The notes beneath the pieces were generated by a model. The model was not told the origin of the DNA, did not search any database, and saw only the letters and a list, made by a program, of their open reading frames with translations. The position numbers were made by a program, and so were the translations under genes. This document shows, piece after piece, positions 42,489 through 50,048 of a DNA stretch of 64,000 nt. Every line of letters begins with the position of its first letter. Position 1 is the stretch's first letter. This DNA comes from Brooklawnia sp963780175 (GTDB taxonomy: Bacteria > Actinomycetota > Actinomycetes > Propionibacteriales > Propionibacteriaceae): positions 930,001 to 994,000 of the forward strand of contig CAWAAT010000001.1 in NCBI GenBank assembly GCA_963780175.1, read 5' to 3'.

Positions 42489-42941
42489 TCAGGTGGCCTC
42501 CGGGTCCCACGGCACCGTCTGCACCACAACGCCGGCCGGTGCGGCCTCAGCTGCGGGCGCCTGGGACAGGTTCGCGTTGACCAGCGACTTCACGTCGCTG
42601 GTGGCCGATTTCATGTCGCCGATCGAACCGGTGAGTTCGGTCTTGACCCCGTCCAGCTCCTTCTTGATGTCGTTCAGGTCGTCCTGCATGTCGGCCAGCA
42701 GGACCTTCTGGACGAACGTCTTGGGGTTGAGGTCGGCCAGAGTGAGGTCCTTGTACTCCGGCCCCAACTCCTGCTTCAGCTGGCGGGTCGCCTGATTGGC
42801 GAACACGCGCACCGTGTAGATCAGGCGGGCGGCCTTGCGGCTGATCTCCGGCAGCTTCTCGGGGCCGAAGAAGATGACTGCCAGCACCAGCAGCAGCATC
42901 AACTCGCCCCAGCCGATGCCGAGGAACTCGTGGGGAACCAT
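42489..42941 (-). CDS. tatB: Sec-independent translocase subunit TatB
   Basis: A 150-residue Tat component. A single N-terminal transmembrane helix (GWGELMLLLVLAVIFFGPEKLPE) with the Glu and FGP hinge is followed by an amphipathic helix (ISRKAARLIYTVRVFANQA). A long charged helical tail (DDLNDIKKELDGVKTEL) and a disordered Ala/Pro end complete it. The length and tail favour TatB over TatA. It starts 8 bases after the dapA stop on the same strand, so both can come from the dapA promoter. tatA and tatC are elsewhere. It converges with mrp, the mycobacterial neighbourhood of Rv1224. Confidence 0.88.
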   Translation of the reverse strand: MVPHEFLGIGWGELMLLLVLAVIFFGPEKLPEISRKAARLIYTVRVFANQATRQLKQELGPEYKDLTLADLNPKTFVQKVLLADMQDDLNDIKKELDGVKTELTGSIGDMKSATSDVKSLVNANLSQAPAAEAAPAGVVVQTVPWDPEAT

Positions 42942-42949
42942 CGGCTAAC

Positions 42950-43831
42950 TCACAGGTCGGCGGCGTCCAGGATCGCACCGAACGCCTCTGCCAACTGGTC
43001 GGAGGCAGGCAGCAGCGGGCCCCGCAGACCGCCGACCGGGAAGCCCTGGTGAGCAAGACCAGCCTTGACCATCATCACGCCCTGGGTGGCGAACACCCCG
43101 GTGTAGGTGGGCAGCAGGGAGCGGAACAGCCGGAGCGCCTCTGCGTGGTCGCCGCGCAACCAGGCCTCGATCAGCTCGGCCGTGCGTCGTCCGGTGAAGT
43201 GGGTGGACGTGCCGACGACCCCCACCGCACCCACCGACAGCAACGGCAGGATCTTGGCGTCGTCACCGGCGTAGTAGTCGAGGTCGGTGGCCGCCATCAC
43301 CTGCGCCGAGGCGACGATGTCGTTCTTCGCGTCCTTGACCCCGACGATGTTGGGATGGCCGGCCAACGTGATCAGTGAGGGTGTCTCGATCGGACGCCCG
43401 GTGCGATGCGGGATGTCGTACAGCACCATCGGCAGGTCCGTGGCGCTGGCCAGTGTCCGGAAGTGCGCGACCAGCGCGTCCTGGGGCGGCAGCGAGTAGT
43501 AAGGGGTCACGGCCAGCAGTCCGTCGGCGCCGGCGGCGGCGGCCTGACGGCACAGTTCGACCGAGTGGTGGGTGTTGAAGGTGCCCACGCCGGCGACCAC
43601 CTTCGCCCGATCACCGACGGCTTCCTTGACGACTCGCACCAGCGCCGACTTCTCCTCGTCGGTCGTCGTCGGGGCCTCCCCCGTCGTCCCGTTCACGAGC
43701 ACGGTGTCATTGCGCTGTTCGTCCACCAGCCGGGCGGCCAACTGCTGCGCACGAGCCAGGTCAACTGCGCCCTCATCGTCGAATGGGGTCACCATGGCCG
43801 TCAGCAGTCGACCCAGAATCGGTTCGGTCAT
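42950..43831 (-). CDS. dapA: 4-hydroxy-tetrahydrodipicolinate synthase
   Basis: A 293-residue class I aldolase condensing pyruvate with aspartate semialdehyde, the first step toward diaminopimelate and lysine. NGTTGEAPTTTDEEK binds pyruvate; the catalytic tyrosine is in MVLYDIPHRTGRPIE; the Schiff-base lysine is in NIVGVKDAKND. The length is typical. TAGCAT lies six bases before the ATG and no ribosome site is present, implying a leaderless mRNA. tatB follows closely. Start codons of dapA and the divergent methyltransferase are only 47 bases apart. Confidence 0.95.
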   Translation of the reverse strand: MTEPILGRLLTAMVTPFDDEGAVDLARAQQLAARLVDEQRNDTVLVNGTTGEAPTTTDEEKSALVRVVKEAVGDRAKVVAGVGTFNTHHSVELCRQAAAAGADGLLAVTPYYSLPPQDALVAHFRTLASATDLPMVLYDIPHRTGRPIETPSLITLAGHPNIVGVKDAKNDIVASAQVMAATDLDYYAGDDAKILPLLSVGAVGVVGTSTHFTGRRTAELIEAWLRGDHAEALRLFRSLLPTYTGVFATQGVMMVKAGLAHQGFPVGGLRGPLLPASDQLAEAFGAILDAADL

Positions 43832-43837
43832 GGGTAC

Positions 43838-43843
43838 ATGCTA
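43838..43843 (-). promoter_or_regulatory. -10 box for a leaderless dapA transcript
   Basis: On the minus strand TAGCAT, 6-base spacer (GTACCC), ATG at 43831. Confidence 0.5.
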
Positions 43844-43866
43844 GCCCGGTACTCCGTCATGAACGC

Positions 43867-43872
43867 TAGGCT
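43867..43872 (+). promoter_or_regulatory. -10 box for a leaderless methyltransferase transcript
   Basis: TAGGCT, 6-base spacer (GACCGC), GTG at 43879. Confidence 0.5.
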
Positions 43873-43878
43873 GACCGC

Positions 43879-44520
43879 GTGAGTGAAGCCTTCCTGCTCG
43901 ACCAGCGTTCGGTTGCCTACGCCGAGGACTACGTCCCCGCCACCGACCATGTGCGCGCCGCACGCGCGGCCGCGGTGGCAAGTGGCGCGCCCGCCCCCTC
44001 CAACGGCGTCACCACCACGCTGACGTTCCTCGCGAGGGTGGTGGACGCCAAGGCCGTGGTGGAGATCGGCACCGGGACCGGCACCACCGGGCTCGCGCTG
44101 TTCGAGGGCATGAACCCCCAGGGCGTGTTGACCAGCATCGACGCCGAGGTGGACTGGCAGTTGGCCGCCAGGCAGGCATTCCGTGACCAGAAGATCGCCT
44201 CCCAGCGCTACCGTCTGATCGCGGGTCGACCGCTCGACGTCCTCAACAACCTGCGCGACAACGCCTACGACATCGTGCTGGCCAACTTCGACAAGCTGGA
44301 GTACGTCGAGTACGTGGCCCAGGCCGAGAGGTTGCTGCGCCACGGGGGCCTGCTGGTGGTCAATGACGCCTTGTGGCACGGTCTGGTGGCCGATCCAACC
44401 GACGAGTCGGACGAGACCGTGATCATCCGTGAGGCACTGGCCGCCGTGAGCGACTCCGAAGTTCTGACCCCCTGCCTGCTCCCTCTCGGCGAAGGCCTGC
44501 TGGTGGCCGTCCGCAGCTGA
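43879..44520 (+). CDS. O-methyltransferase (class I, caffeoyl-CoA-type)
   Basis: A 213-residue SAM-dependent methyltransferase. The SAM loop is VVEIGTGTGTTGLALFEGM, followed by VLTSIDAEVDWQLAARQAF, YDIVLANFDKLEYVEYVAQAERLL (metal/acidic region) and GGLLVVNDALWHG. In mycobacteria the orthologous gene (Rv1220c) lies in the same neighbourhood; the acceptor substrate is not known. The start is GTG directly downstream of a -10 box. A strong hairpin separates it from the convergent glgC. Confidence 0.87.
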   Translation: MSEAFLLDQRSVAYAEDYVPATDHVRAARAAAVASGAPAPSNGVTTTLTFLARVVDAKAVVEIGTGTGTTGLALFEGMNPQGVLTSIDAEVDWQLAARQAFRDQKIASQRYRLIAGRPLDVLNNLRDNAYDIVLANFDKLEYVEYVAQAERLLRHGGLLVVNDALWHGLVADPTDESDETVIIREALAAVSDSEVLTPCLLPLGEGLLVAVRS

Positions 44521-44538
44521 GGATCAACGGCACACAAC

Positions 44539-44570
44539 ACATCAACCGCACGCAACATCAACCGCACGCA
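44539..44570 (+). repeat. Exact 16-base tandem duplication
   Basis: ACATCAACCGCACGCA occurs twice in succession in the 104-base spacer between the methyltransferase and glgC, just before a terminator hairpin. It is probably a replication-slippage duplication. Confidence 0.7.
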
Positions 44571-44573
44571 ACA

Positions 44574-44608
44574 AACGGCGCCGATCCCCTCGCGGGGTCG
44601 GCGCCGTT
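44574..44608. terminator. Bidirectional terminator between the methyltransferase and glgC
   Basis: A stem of about 15 bases (AACGGCGCCGAtCCCC with GGGGTCGGCGCCGTT, one bulge) and a TCGC loop lie between convergent genes. A-rich sequence lies on one side and GTTGT on the other, so it can act on both strands. Confidence 0.75.
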
Positions 44609-44624
44609 GTCAGGTCCTGGGGCC

Positions 44625-45848
44625 TCAGGCCGGGGTGACGGTGACACCCTTGGGAACCACGGTGACCCCACGGGGGGAGACGTGGAAGCCGCGGGCCTCG
44701 TCAGCCTCACGATCGATACCGATGTGCACACCGTCGGGCACCACGACGTTCTTGTCGAGGATGACGTTGCGCAGCACGCAGTTGCGTCCGATACGGGAGT
44801 TGTGCATGATCACCGAGCCGTCCACCGACGCGTGATCGTCGACTCGCACGCCGGGGCTGAGCACCGAGTGGTCGACGTCCCCACCGGAGATGATGCAGCC
44901 GTTGGTGACGATCGAGCTCTCGGCGGTGCCGTGCAGGGTGAACTTCGCGCCGGGCAGCTGCGCCTGGGACGTCCAGATCGGCCACTCGTTGTTGTACAGG
45001 TTGAACTCGGGGTCGACCGAGATCAGGTCCATGTGCGCATCGAAGTAGGCGTCGATCGTGCCCACGTCCCGCCAGTAGTTGCGGTCCTTGTCGGTGGCAC
45101 CCGGGACGGCGTTCTCGGTGAAGTCGTACACCCCGCACTGCCGCTGCTCGACGAAGGACGGAATGATGTTGCCGCCCATGTCGTGCTTGGAATCAGGGTT
45201 GTGCCCGTCGGCGTTGAGCATGTCGACGAACGCCTTGCGGCTGAAGATGTAGTTGCCCATGGACGCGAACGACTCCTCCGGGGAGTCCTGCAGCCCGGGC
45301 GGGTCCGAGGGCTTCTCGAGGAAGCGGTCGATGACCTTGTTTGCGCCGGCGTCGATGATGCCGAACGCGGACGCCTCGGAGCGCGGGACGCGGATCGCAG
45401 CCACCGTGGCTGACAGACCCGAGTCGATGTGCGCGTCCAGCATCTGCTGCACGTCCATCCGGTAGATGTTGTCTGCTCCGAAGACCACGATATAATCGGG
45501 GGTCTCATCGTTGATGAGGTTCATCGACTGGTAGATGGCGTCTGCGCTGCCCTGGTACCAGTGCGGCCCACGACGCTGTTGGGCTGGGACTGGGGTGACG
45601 TAGTTGCCGAGCATCGTCGACATCCGCCACGTGATCGAGATGTGACGGTCGAGGGAATGCGACTTGTACTGCGTGAGGACGGCGACCTTCGTCATGTTGG
45701 AGTTCACCATGTTCGACAGCGCGAAGTCGATCAGTCGATAGGTGCCTCCAAAGGGCACCGCCGGCTTGGCACGGTCGGCGGTCAACGGCATCAGCCGTTT
45801 ACCTTCGCCGCCGGCCAGCACGATTGAGAGGACCTTGGGATGAGCCAT
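44625..45848 (-). CDS. glgC: Glucose-1-phosphate adenylyltransferase
   Basis: A 407-residue ADP-glucose pyrophosphorylase, feeding glycogen or maltose-1-phosphate synthesis. The N-terminal nucleotidyltransferase motif is VLAGGEGKRLMPLTADRAKPAVPFGG. YQGSADAIYQSMNLI, VVFGADNIYRMDVQQML (metal Asp) and the FLEKPSDPPG lysine region follow. The C-terminal left-handed beta-helix runs from about residue 290 (IVTNGCIISGGDVDHSVLSPG). TAGGTT lies six bases before the ATG. It is divergent from the glycogen/maltose-phosphate synthase, as in mycobacteria (Rv1213/Rv1212c), which supports joint function. Confidence 0.96.
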   Translation of the reverse strand: MAHPKVLSIVLAGGEGKRLMPLTADRAKPAVPFGGTYRLIDFALSNMVNSNMTKVAVLTQYKSHSLDRHISITWRMSTMLGNYVTPVPAQQRRGPHWYQGSADAIYQSMNLINDETPDYIVVFGADNIYRMDVQQMLDAHIDSGLSATVAAIRVPRSEASAFGIIDAGANKVIDRFLEKPSDPPGLQDSPEESFASMGNYIFSRKAFVDMLNADGHNPDSKHDMGGNIIPSFVEQRQCGVYDFTENAVPGATDKDRNYWRDVGTIDAYFDAHMDLISVDPEFNLYNNEWPIWTSQAQLPGAKFTLHGTAESSIVTNGCIISGGDVDHSVLSPGVRVDDHASVDGSVIMHNSRIGRNCVLRNVILDKNVVVPDGVHIGIDREADEARGFHVSPRGVTVVPKGVTVTPA

Positions 45849-45854
45849 GACACG

Positions 45855-45860
45855 AACCTA
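45855..45860 (-). promoter_or_regulatory. -10 box for a leaderless glgC transcript
   Basis: On the minus strand TAGGTT, 6-base spacer (CGTGTC), ATG at 45848. Confidence 0.5.
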
Positions 45861-45957
45861 GGGTGTGCAGAGCCGCTCGGCAACCGATTTCGCGAAGTCG
45901 CACCGTGATTTTCCGTCCTCGCCGCGCCGGAAGCGGGGGGTGTGCGAACATCGGCTC

Positions 45958-47151
45958 ATGCGTGTTTCGATTCTCACCCGCGAGTACCCGCCCTTCATCT
46001 ACGGCGGCGCCGGAGTCCATGTCGGCCAACTCGTCCCGCAGCTCCGCAAGTTCTGCGAGAGCGTTGACGTCCAGTGCATGGGAGAGCCTCGCGAAGGCGC
46101 GACCGCCCATGCCGAGACCTATCCCGAGGGAGCCAACGCGGCCATCCGCACCCTCGGCGCCGACATCGCCATGGCTGCTGCCATCCCCGAGGTCGATGTC
46201 ATCCACTCCCATACCTGGTACGCCCAGTTCGCCGGCATCGTCGCCGGGCAGTTCCAGGACGTGCCGACCGTGGTCACGGCGCACTCCCTGGAGCCCGATC
46301 GGCCCTGGAAGGTCGAGCAGTTGGCCGGCGGCTACCGGGTCTCCAGCTGGATCGAGAAGACCGCGTACGCCAACGCGGACGCCATCATCGCGGTCTCGGC
46401 AGCCATGATCAAGAACATCCAGGACGCCTACCCGTTCGTCGAACGGGAGCGGATCCACGTGGTGAAGAACGGCATCGACCCCGACGAGTTCAAGCCGGAT
46501 CCCGCCACCGATGTCATCGAGGGCCTCGGCGTTGACCTGTCCCGACCGATCGTCACCTTCGTCGGACGCATCACCCGGCAGAAGGGCCTGGTGCACCTGG
46601 TGCGCGCAGCCCGGATGCTCGATCCCGACACCCAGGTGCTGCTGCTGGCCGGTGCGCCGGACACCCCGGAGATCGCCGCCGAGTTCAACAAGGCCTTCGC
46701 TGACCTGAACGCCACCCGCAGCGGTGTCACGTGGGTGCAGGAGATGCTGCCACGCGCCTCGGTGCGTCAGGTCTTGACCCACTCCACGGTCTTCGCCTGC
46801 CCGTCCATCTACGAGCCGCTGGGCATCGTCAACCTGGAGGCGATGGCCTGCGAGATCCCGGTCGTGGCCTCCGCGGTCGGCGGCATTCCTGAGGTGGTCG
46901 TCGACGGCGAGACCGGGCTGCTGGTGGCCTACGACCCGGCCCAGGCCTCCGATCCGGATTACATCGCCAATTTCGAGAAGACCTTCGCCGATCGGCTGAA
47001 CGAGATCACCCGCGACCGCGAGCGGGCGCGTCAGATGGGGCTGGCCGGACGCCAGCGCTGCATCGACGAGTTCAGCTGGGAGAAGATTGCCCAGGAGACC
47101 GTCGAGGTCTACCGGGCTGCCCAGGCCCATCATCAGGCGAACAAGGCCTGA
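45958..47151 (+). CDS. glgM: Glycogen synthase / alpha-maltose-1-phosphate synthase (GT4)
   Basis: A 397-residue GT-B glycosyltransferase using ADP-glucose. The N-terminal acceptor loop YPPFIYGGAGVHVGQLVPQL, the mid-region VKNGIDPDEFKPD and FVGRITRQKGLVHLVRAARML, and the C-terminal EX7E-type block CPSIYEPLGIVNLEAMACEIPVVAS are present. The length and GT4 type match the actinobacterial protein first called GlgA and, in mycobacteria, shown to make maltose-1-phosphate (GlgM). Which product forms here is not decidable without GlgE, which is not in the window. The start at ATG 45958 yields the family N-terminus MRVSILTREYPP; a GAACAT hexamer lies six bases upstream. Confidence 0.9.
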   Translation: MRVSILTREYPPFIYGGAGVHVGQLVPQLRKFCESVDVQCMGEPREGATAHAETYPEGANAAIRTLGADIAMAAAIPEVDVIHSHTWYAQFAGIVAGQFQDVPTVVTAHSLEPDRPWKVEQLAGGYRVSSWIEKTAYANADAIIAVSAAMIKNIQDAYPFVERERIHVVKNGIDPDEFKPDPATDVIEGLGVDLSRPIVTFVGRITRQKGLVHLVRAARMLDPDTQVLLLAGAPDTPEIAAEFNKAFADLNATRSGVTWVQEMLPRASVRQVLTHSTVFACPSIYEPLGIVNLEAMACEIPVVASAVGGIPEVVVDGETGLLVAYDPAQASDPDYIANFEKTFADRLNEITRDRERARQMGLAGRQRCIDEFSWEKIAQETVEVYRAAQAHHQANKA

Positions 47152-47172
47152 GCGGGACAAGGGTTCAGGACA

Positions 47173-47214
47173 GCACAGGAGGGTGGGAGCCGACCGGCTC
47201 CCACCCTCCTGTGC
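47173..47214. terminator. Perfect 19-base hairpin between glgM and the DUF3117 gene
   Basis: Left arm 47173-47191, GACC loop, right arm 47196-47214, with no mismatch. It is placed between convergent stop codons, 21 bases after glgM and 18 bases from the DUF3117 stop, so it can terminate both. Confidence 0.8.
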
Positions 47215-47232
47215 TTGATCAGAGGCGGATCG

Positions 47233-47400
47233 TCAGCCCACCACCGACTTGAGGCACTCCAGCAGTGACGAGGCCTCAGCGGCGTTGAGTTCGACAACCA
47301 AGCGTCCGCCACCATCGACAGGCACCCGCATGACGATGCCGCGGCCCTCTTTAGCGACTTCCATCGGTCCGTCACCAGTACGCGGTTTCATCGCTGCCAT
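47233..47400 (-). CDS. DUF3117 small protein
   Basis: A 55-residue actinobacterial protein. It has the invariant start MAAMKPRTGDGPMEV, the core KEGRGIVMRVPVDGGGRLVVEL and a C-terminal helix (AAEASSLLECLKSVVG). GAGGATG lies five bases before the ATG at 47400; longer in-frame sequence upstream is not conserved in the family. The mycobacterial homologue (Rv1211) also neighbours glgM. Function is unknown. Its extreme conservation suggests a housekeeping role. Confidence 0.9.
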   Translation of the reverse strand: MAAMKPRTGDGPMEVAKEGRGIVMRVPVDGGGRLVVELNAAEASSLLECLKSVVG

Positions 47401-47480
47401 TACATCCTCGTTTCTGTTCGTCCGACGAACTACACCCCCATTATTCCGCATCGCCACGACACGTGGGCCGATGAAGCGGC

Positions 47481-47792
47481 TCACACGACGGACGGCCACC
47501 CATTCCCCGTGCTCGGCGAGGGCTCCTCCACTGGCCCGGTGGCTGTGGAGATCTGGGTGGCCAGCAGGTCGAGAACCGCGTCCACCTGCTCCATCGAGTA
47601 ACCGCGGGCCACGACCGCGAACCTGATGCGGCCCAGGTCGTCAGCGGTGATCGGTCGATCGGCGGGCAGCGCCGGGACGCGACGATCGTCGATCTGCGGA
47701 GCCATCTGGCCCAGCTTGCCCACCGAGGCAAGCAGCACGAACCCGATGACGACCACGATCAGCGCGGCGAAGACCCAACCCATGCCTGCCAT
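47481..47792 (-). CDS. DivIVA-domain-containing small membrane protein
   Basis: A 103-residue protein with one N-terminal transmembrane helix (MGWVFAALIVVVIGFVLLASVG). A single DivIVA-type motif follows (ITADDLGRIRFAVVARGYSMEQVDAVLDLLATQI). The C-terminal 20 residues are disordered. Short DivIVA-motif proteins with a membrane anchor occur at this position in actinobacteria (near Rv1209). A link to pole or septum organisation is inferred from the motif only. It lies between DUF3117 and dapE on the same strand. Confidence 0.78.
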   Translation of the reverse strand: MAGMGWVFAALIVVVIGFVLLASVGKLGQMAPQIDDRRVPALPADRPITADDLGRIRFAVVARGYSMEQVDAVLDLLATQISTATGPVEEPSPSTGNGWPSVV

Positions 47793-47810
47793 GGTGGCAC
47801 ACCGAACCCG

Positions 47811-48884
47811 TCAGTCCCTGGCCGACAGCCAGCGCTGCAACGCGTCCACGCAGGCTTCGACGTCGGCCATCGGGCAGAACTCGTCGATGGCGTGAGCCTT
47901 GCCGGGATCACCAGGACCGAAGTTGACCGCCGGCATGCCGAGGGCTGCGAAGCGCGAGACATCGGTCCAGCCGTACTTGGGACGTGGCTCGCCACCGACG
48001 GCCGCCACGAAGGCCGCTGCGGCCGGCAGGTCGAGGCCGGGACGCGCCCCCGGTGACAGGTCGAGCACCTCGAGCGTCCGGCCGGTGAACCACTCGCGCA
48101 TCACCGACAGAGCCTGCTCAGCGGACTTGTCGGGAGCGAAGCGGTAGTTGATCTGCACCGTGCAGGAGTCCGGGACCACGTTGCCGGCCAGTCCCCCGCT
48201 GATCATGGTGGCGTTGAGCCCCTCGCGGTACACCAGGGCGTCCACCTCGATCTGCTGGGCGGGGAAGAGCCGCGTCCGGTCGAGCACCTCGGCCATCTCG
48301 TGGATGGCGTTGCGACCCAGCCAGCTGCGGGCGCTGTGGGCCGCGACGCCGGTGGTGGTGATGGCGAACCGCATGGTGCCCTGACAACCCCCTTCGATCT
48401 GGGCGCTGGTGGGTTCCATCAGGACGGCAAGATCGGCCTCGAACCGGTCCGGATGGTTGGCGACCAGTCGTCCCAGCCCGTTGGCGGCGGCGTCGATCTC
48501 CTCGGCGTCGTAGAAGACCCAGGTGATGTCACGGTTGGGGTTGGTGAGCCGCTGCGCCAGCCACAGCATGGCCGTGACCCCACCCTTCATGTCGGAGGTT
48601 CCCCGGCCGTGCACCACCGGTCCATCAGGGCCCTGGGTCACCGAACTGGGCAGGTTACCAACGACGGGCACGGTGTCGAGGTGCCCGGCGATAATGACCC
48701 GTTCGCGGCGTCCCAGACTGGTACGTGCGATCAGCGCATCGCCGTCACGGATGATCGTGAGGTGATCGCAGGGCCGCAGGGCGTCCTCGACGGCATCTGC
48801 CAGCGCTCGTTCGTCCCGGCTGACCGACTCGATGTCGACGATTGCCCGGAAGAGCGCCAGCAGGTTGTCGGTGGGCAGTGGCAT
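47811..48884 (-). CDS. dapE: Succinyl-diaminopimelate desuccinylase (M20)
   Basis: A 357-residue di-zinc hydrolase releasing succinate from N-succinyl-LL-diaminopimelate. Metal and catalytic motifs: IIAGHLDTVPVVGNLP, HGRGTSDMKGGVTAM, WVFYDAEEIDAAANGLG and VLMEPTSAQIEGGCQG; YGWTDVSRFAALGMPAVNFGPG is the C-terminal histidine-containing block in related enzymes. The start MPLPTDNLLALFRAIV is chosen for the normal family length and because TAGGCT lies seven bases upstream. However, the frame stays open upstream into an HTH segment with its own good ribosome site at 49037, so a 408-residue HTH-DapE fusion is also possible. Confidence 0.93.
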   Translation of the reverse strand: MPLPTDNLLALFRAIVDIESVSRDERALADAVEDALRPCDHLTIIRDGDALIARTSLGRRERVIIAGHLDTVPVVGNLPSSVTQGPDGPVVHGRGTSDMKGGVTAMLWLAQRLTNPNRDITWVFYDAEEIDAAANGLGRLVANHPDRFEADLAVLMEPTSAQIEGGCQGTMRFAITTTGVAAHSARSWLGRNAIHEMAEVLDRTRLFPAQQIEVDALVYREGLNATMISGGLAGNVVPDSCTVQINYRFAPDKSAEQALSVMREWFTGRTLEVLDLSPGARPGLDLPAAAAFVAAVGGEPRPKYGWTDVSRFAALGMPAVNFGPGDPGKAHAIDEFCPMADVEACVDALQRWLSARD

Positions 48885-49037
48885 GGCGAACAGCCTACGC
48901 GCGGGCGAGTTCGCGCTCGCACGGCGACCGGACTCGACCTGGCTGATGGTCTGACGGCTGACCCCGACGTCCTTGGCCAGCTGCGCCCGGGTCAGGCCAA
49001 GCTCGTGGCGAGCCTCGCGTATCGCTTCGAGGGCCAT
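48885..49037 (-). CDS. XRE-type helix-turn-helix segment reading in frame into dapE
   Basis: About 51 codons encode MALEAIREARHELGLTRAQL, then AKDVGVSRQTISQVESGRRA, a clear Cro/CI-type HTH. AAGGAGC lies seven bases before the ATG at 49037. The domain is cut short: the fifth helix expected after the DNA-recognition helix is replaced by SANSPARRLFA, which runs directly into the dapE start with no stop codon. It is either a genuine N-terminal regulatory fusion or the remnant of a small regulator gene whose end was deleted onto dapE. It follows the XRE gene at 49075-49311 by 37 bases. Confidence 0.6.
48892..48897 (-). promoter_or_regulatory. -10 box for a leaderless dapE transcript
   Basis: On the minus strand TAGGCT, 7-base spacer, ATG at 48884. 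The box lies inside the coding frame of the upstream HTH segment. Confidence 0.45.
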
Positions 49038-49074
49038 GCCTGCTCCTTCGTAATGTCCGCTTTTGCCCGACATG

Positions 49075-49311
49075 TCAACGTGAGCCGACATTGTCGCGCA
49101 CCACAAGCAGGTCACCGACGGCACAGTTCAGGACGTCGCAGATGGCGGTGAGAGTCGAGAACTTGATGGCCTTCGCCCGGTCGTTCTTGAGCACCGAGAG
49201 GTTGACGATGGTGATACCCACCAGGTCAGCCAAGGCGGTCAGGGTCATGCTTCGTTCGGCCAGGAGTTCATCGAGCCGACAGTGGACGCGTCCCTCCAAC
49301 TCCGGAGGCAT
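49075..49311 (-). CDS. Small XRE-family (YozG-like) transcriptional regulator
   Basis: A 78-residue single-domain HTH regulator: RLDELLAERSMTLTALADLV, GITIVNLSVLKNDRAKAIKFSTL, and TAICDVLNCAVGDLLVV. This is the short YozG type usually partnered with a DUF2975 membrane protein. Its ATG follows the DUF2975 stop directly (TGAATG), so the two are co-translated. It likely binds the operator repeats at 49942-49989 and represses its own operon; that is inference. Confidence 0.85.
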   Translation of the reverse strand: MPPELEGRVHCRLDELLAERSMTLTALADLVGITIVNLSVLKNDRAKAIKFSTLTAICDVLNCAVGDLLVVRDNVGSR

Positions 49312-49920
49312 TCAGATCAGCCCCTCGGCGTCATCGGCCAACTCGCGGCCCCGACCGAAGACCGACTCTCCCACCACGCCCACCACGAGACCGACCAGGG
49401 CTGGCCACCAGTCGGCGGCCCGAAGGCTGACGATGGTGGCGAACTCACCGCCCCGCATGTCGGTGGTGATCATGGCGGTCATCAGCCATCCGACGAGCGG
49501 GGTGAACAGCCCGTAGCAGAAGAGCACCAGACCGAGCACACGCACGGCCAGGTGGGCCTCTGGGTGGAACGGGTCACCGTGCCGGGCGTGTCGCACCAGT
49601 CGGGCGACCATCCAGACGCACACCAGACCCACCACGAGGGCCATCAGGGGAACGAGCAGTGACGCGAGCCACTGACTGAGCGAGGGGTCGGTGATGGTGA
49701 ACAGCGCCTCACCGGTGTAAACGCCGGTGACTCCGGGCGCCAACTGCGCGTCCTCGACCGGCGGGGACGCCACCACAGCACCGGTGAGCAGTTCGAGTGG
49801 CCGGCCGCGCAGCCAGTCAGCCAGACCGGTCACGAAGGGCACGACACTGACGATCGCGACGATGGCGAGTACGGCGTTGGTCAGCGACCAGTCGTCCTTG
49901 CCCAGACTCCAGGGTTTCAT
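49312..49920 (-). CDS. DUF2975 membrane protein
   Basis: A 202-residue membrane protein with four helices: LAIVAIVSVVPFVTGLADWL, WLASLLVPLMALVVGLVCVW, VLGLVLFCYGLFTPLVGWLMT and WWPALVGLVVGVVGESVF. The start MKPWSLGKDDWSL at 49920 has GGGAGAAG upstream; an in-frame GTG/ATG 12 bases earlier is possible. DUF2975 proteins pair with YozG-like XRE regulators and may sense an envelope or small-molecule signal. The pair interrupts the dapE-dapD neighbourhood and is not at this position in mycobacteria, so it is a lineage-specific insertion. Confidence 0.82.
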   Translation of the reverse strand: MKPWSLGKDDWSLTNAVLAIVAIVSVVPFVTGLADWLRGRPLELLTGAVVASPPVEDAQLAPGVTGVYTGEALFTITDPSLSQWLASLLVPLMALVVGLVCVWMVARLVRHARHGDPFHPEAHLAVRVLGLVLFCYGLFTPLVGWLMTAMITTDMRGGEFATIVSLRAADWWPALVGLVVGVVGESVFGRGRELADDAEGLI

Positions 49921-49941
49921 GACTTCTCCCACGGGTGAATT

Positions 49942-49989
49942 GTTATCGTATCTCGATGTTATCGCTTCTCGATATTGTCGTCAATCGAT
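49942..49989 (-). promoter_or_regulatory. Three tandem 16-bp operator-like repeats over a promoter
   Basis: Units at 49942-49957, 49958-49973 and 49974-49989 each contain ATCG-N5-CGAT (the third starts GTCG). On the minus strand they enclose -35 TTGACG (49979-49984) and -10 TAACAT (49956-49961), 17 bases apart, directed toward DUF2975. This is the best consensus-like promoter in the window, and a bound repressor would block it. Confidence 0.7.
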
Positions 49990-50035
49990 AACTGGCGCGA
50001 TTCTCCGGGAGGTGAGGGCTGTCGGGTCCGGCCAT

Positions 50036-50041
50036 TAGAGT
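50036..50041 (+). promoter_or_regulatory. -10 box for a leaderless dapD transcript
   Basis: TAGAGT, 7-base spacer, ATG at 50049. It lies 47 bases from the operator repeats of the divergent unit. Confidence 0.45.
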
Positions 50042-50048
50042 TGTCGCC

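Noticed and set aside
44539..44570. Start of a CRISPR-like array
   Set aside because: There are only two directly abutting 16-base units without spacers; a slippage duplication is sufficient explanation.
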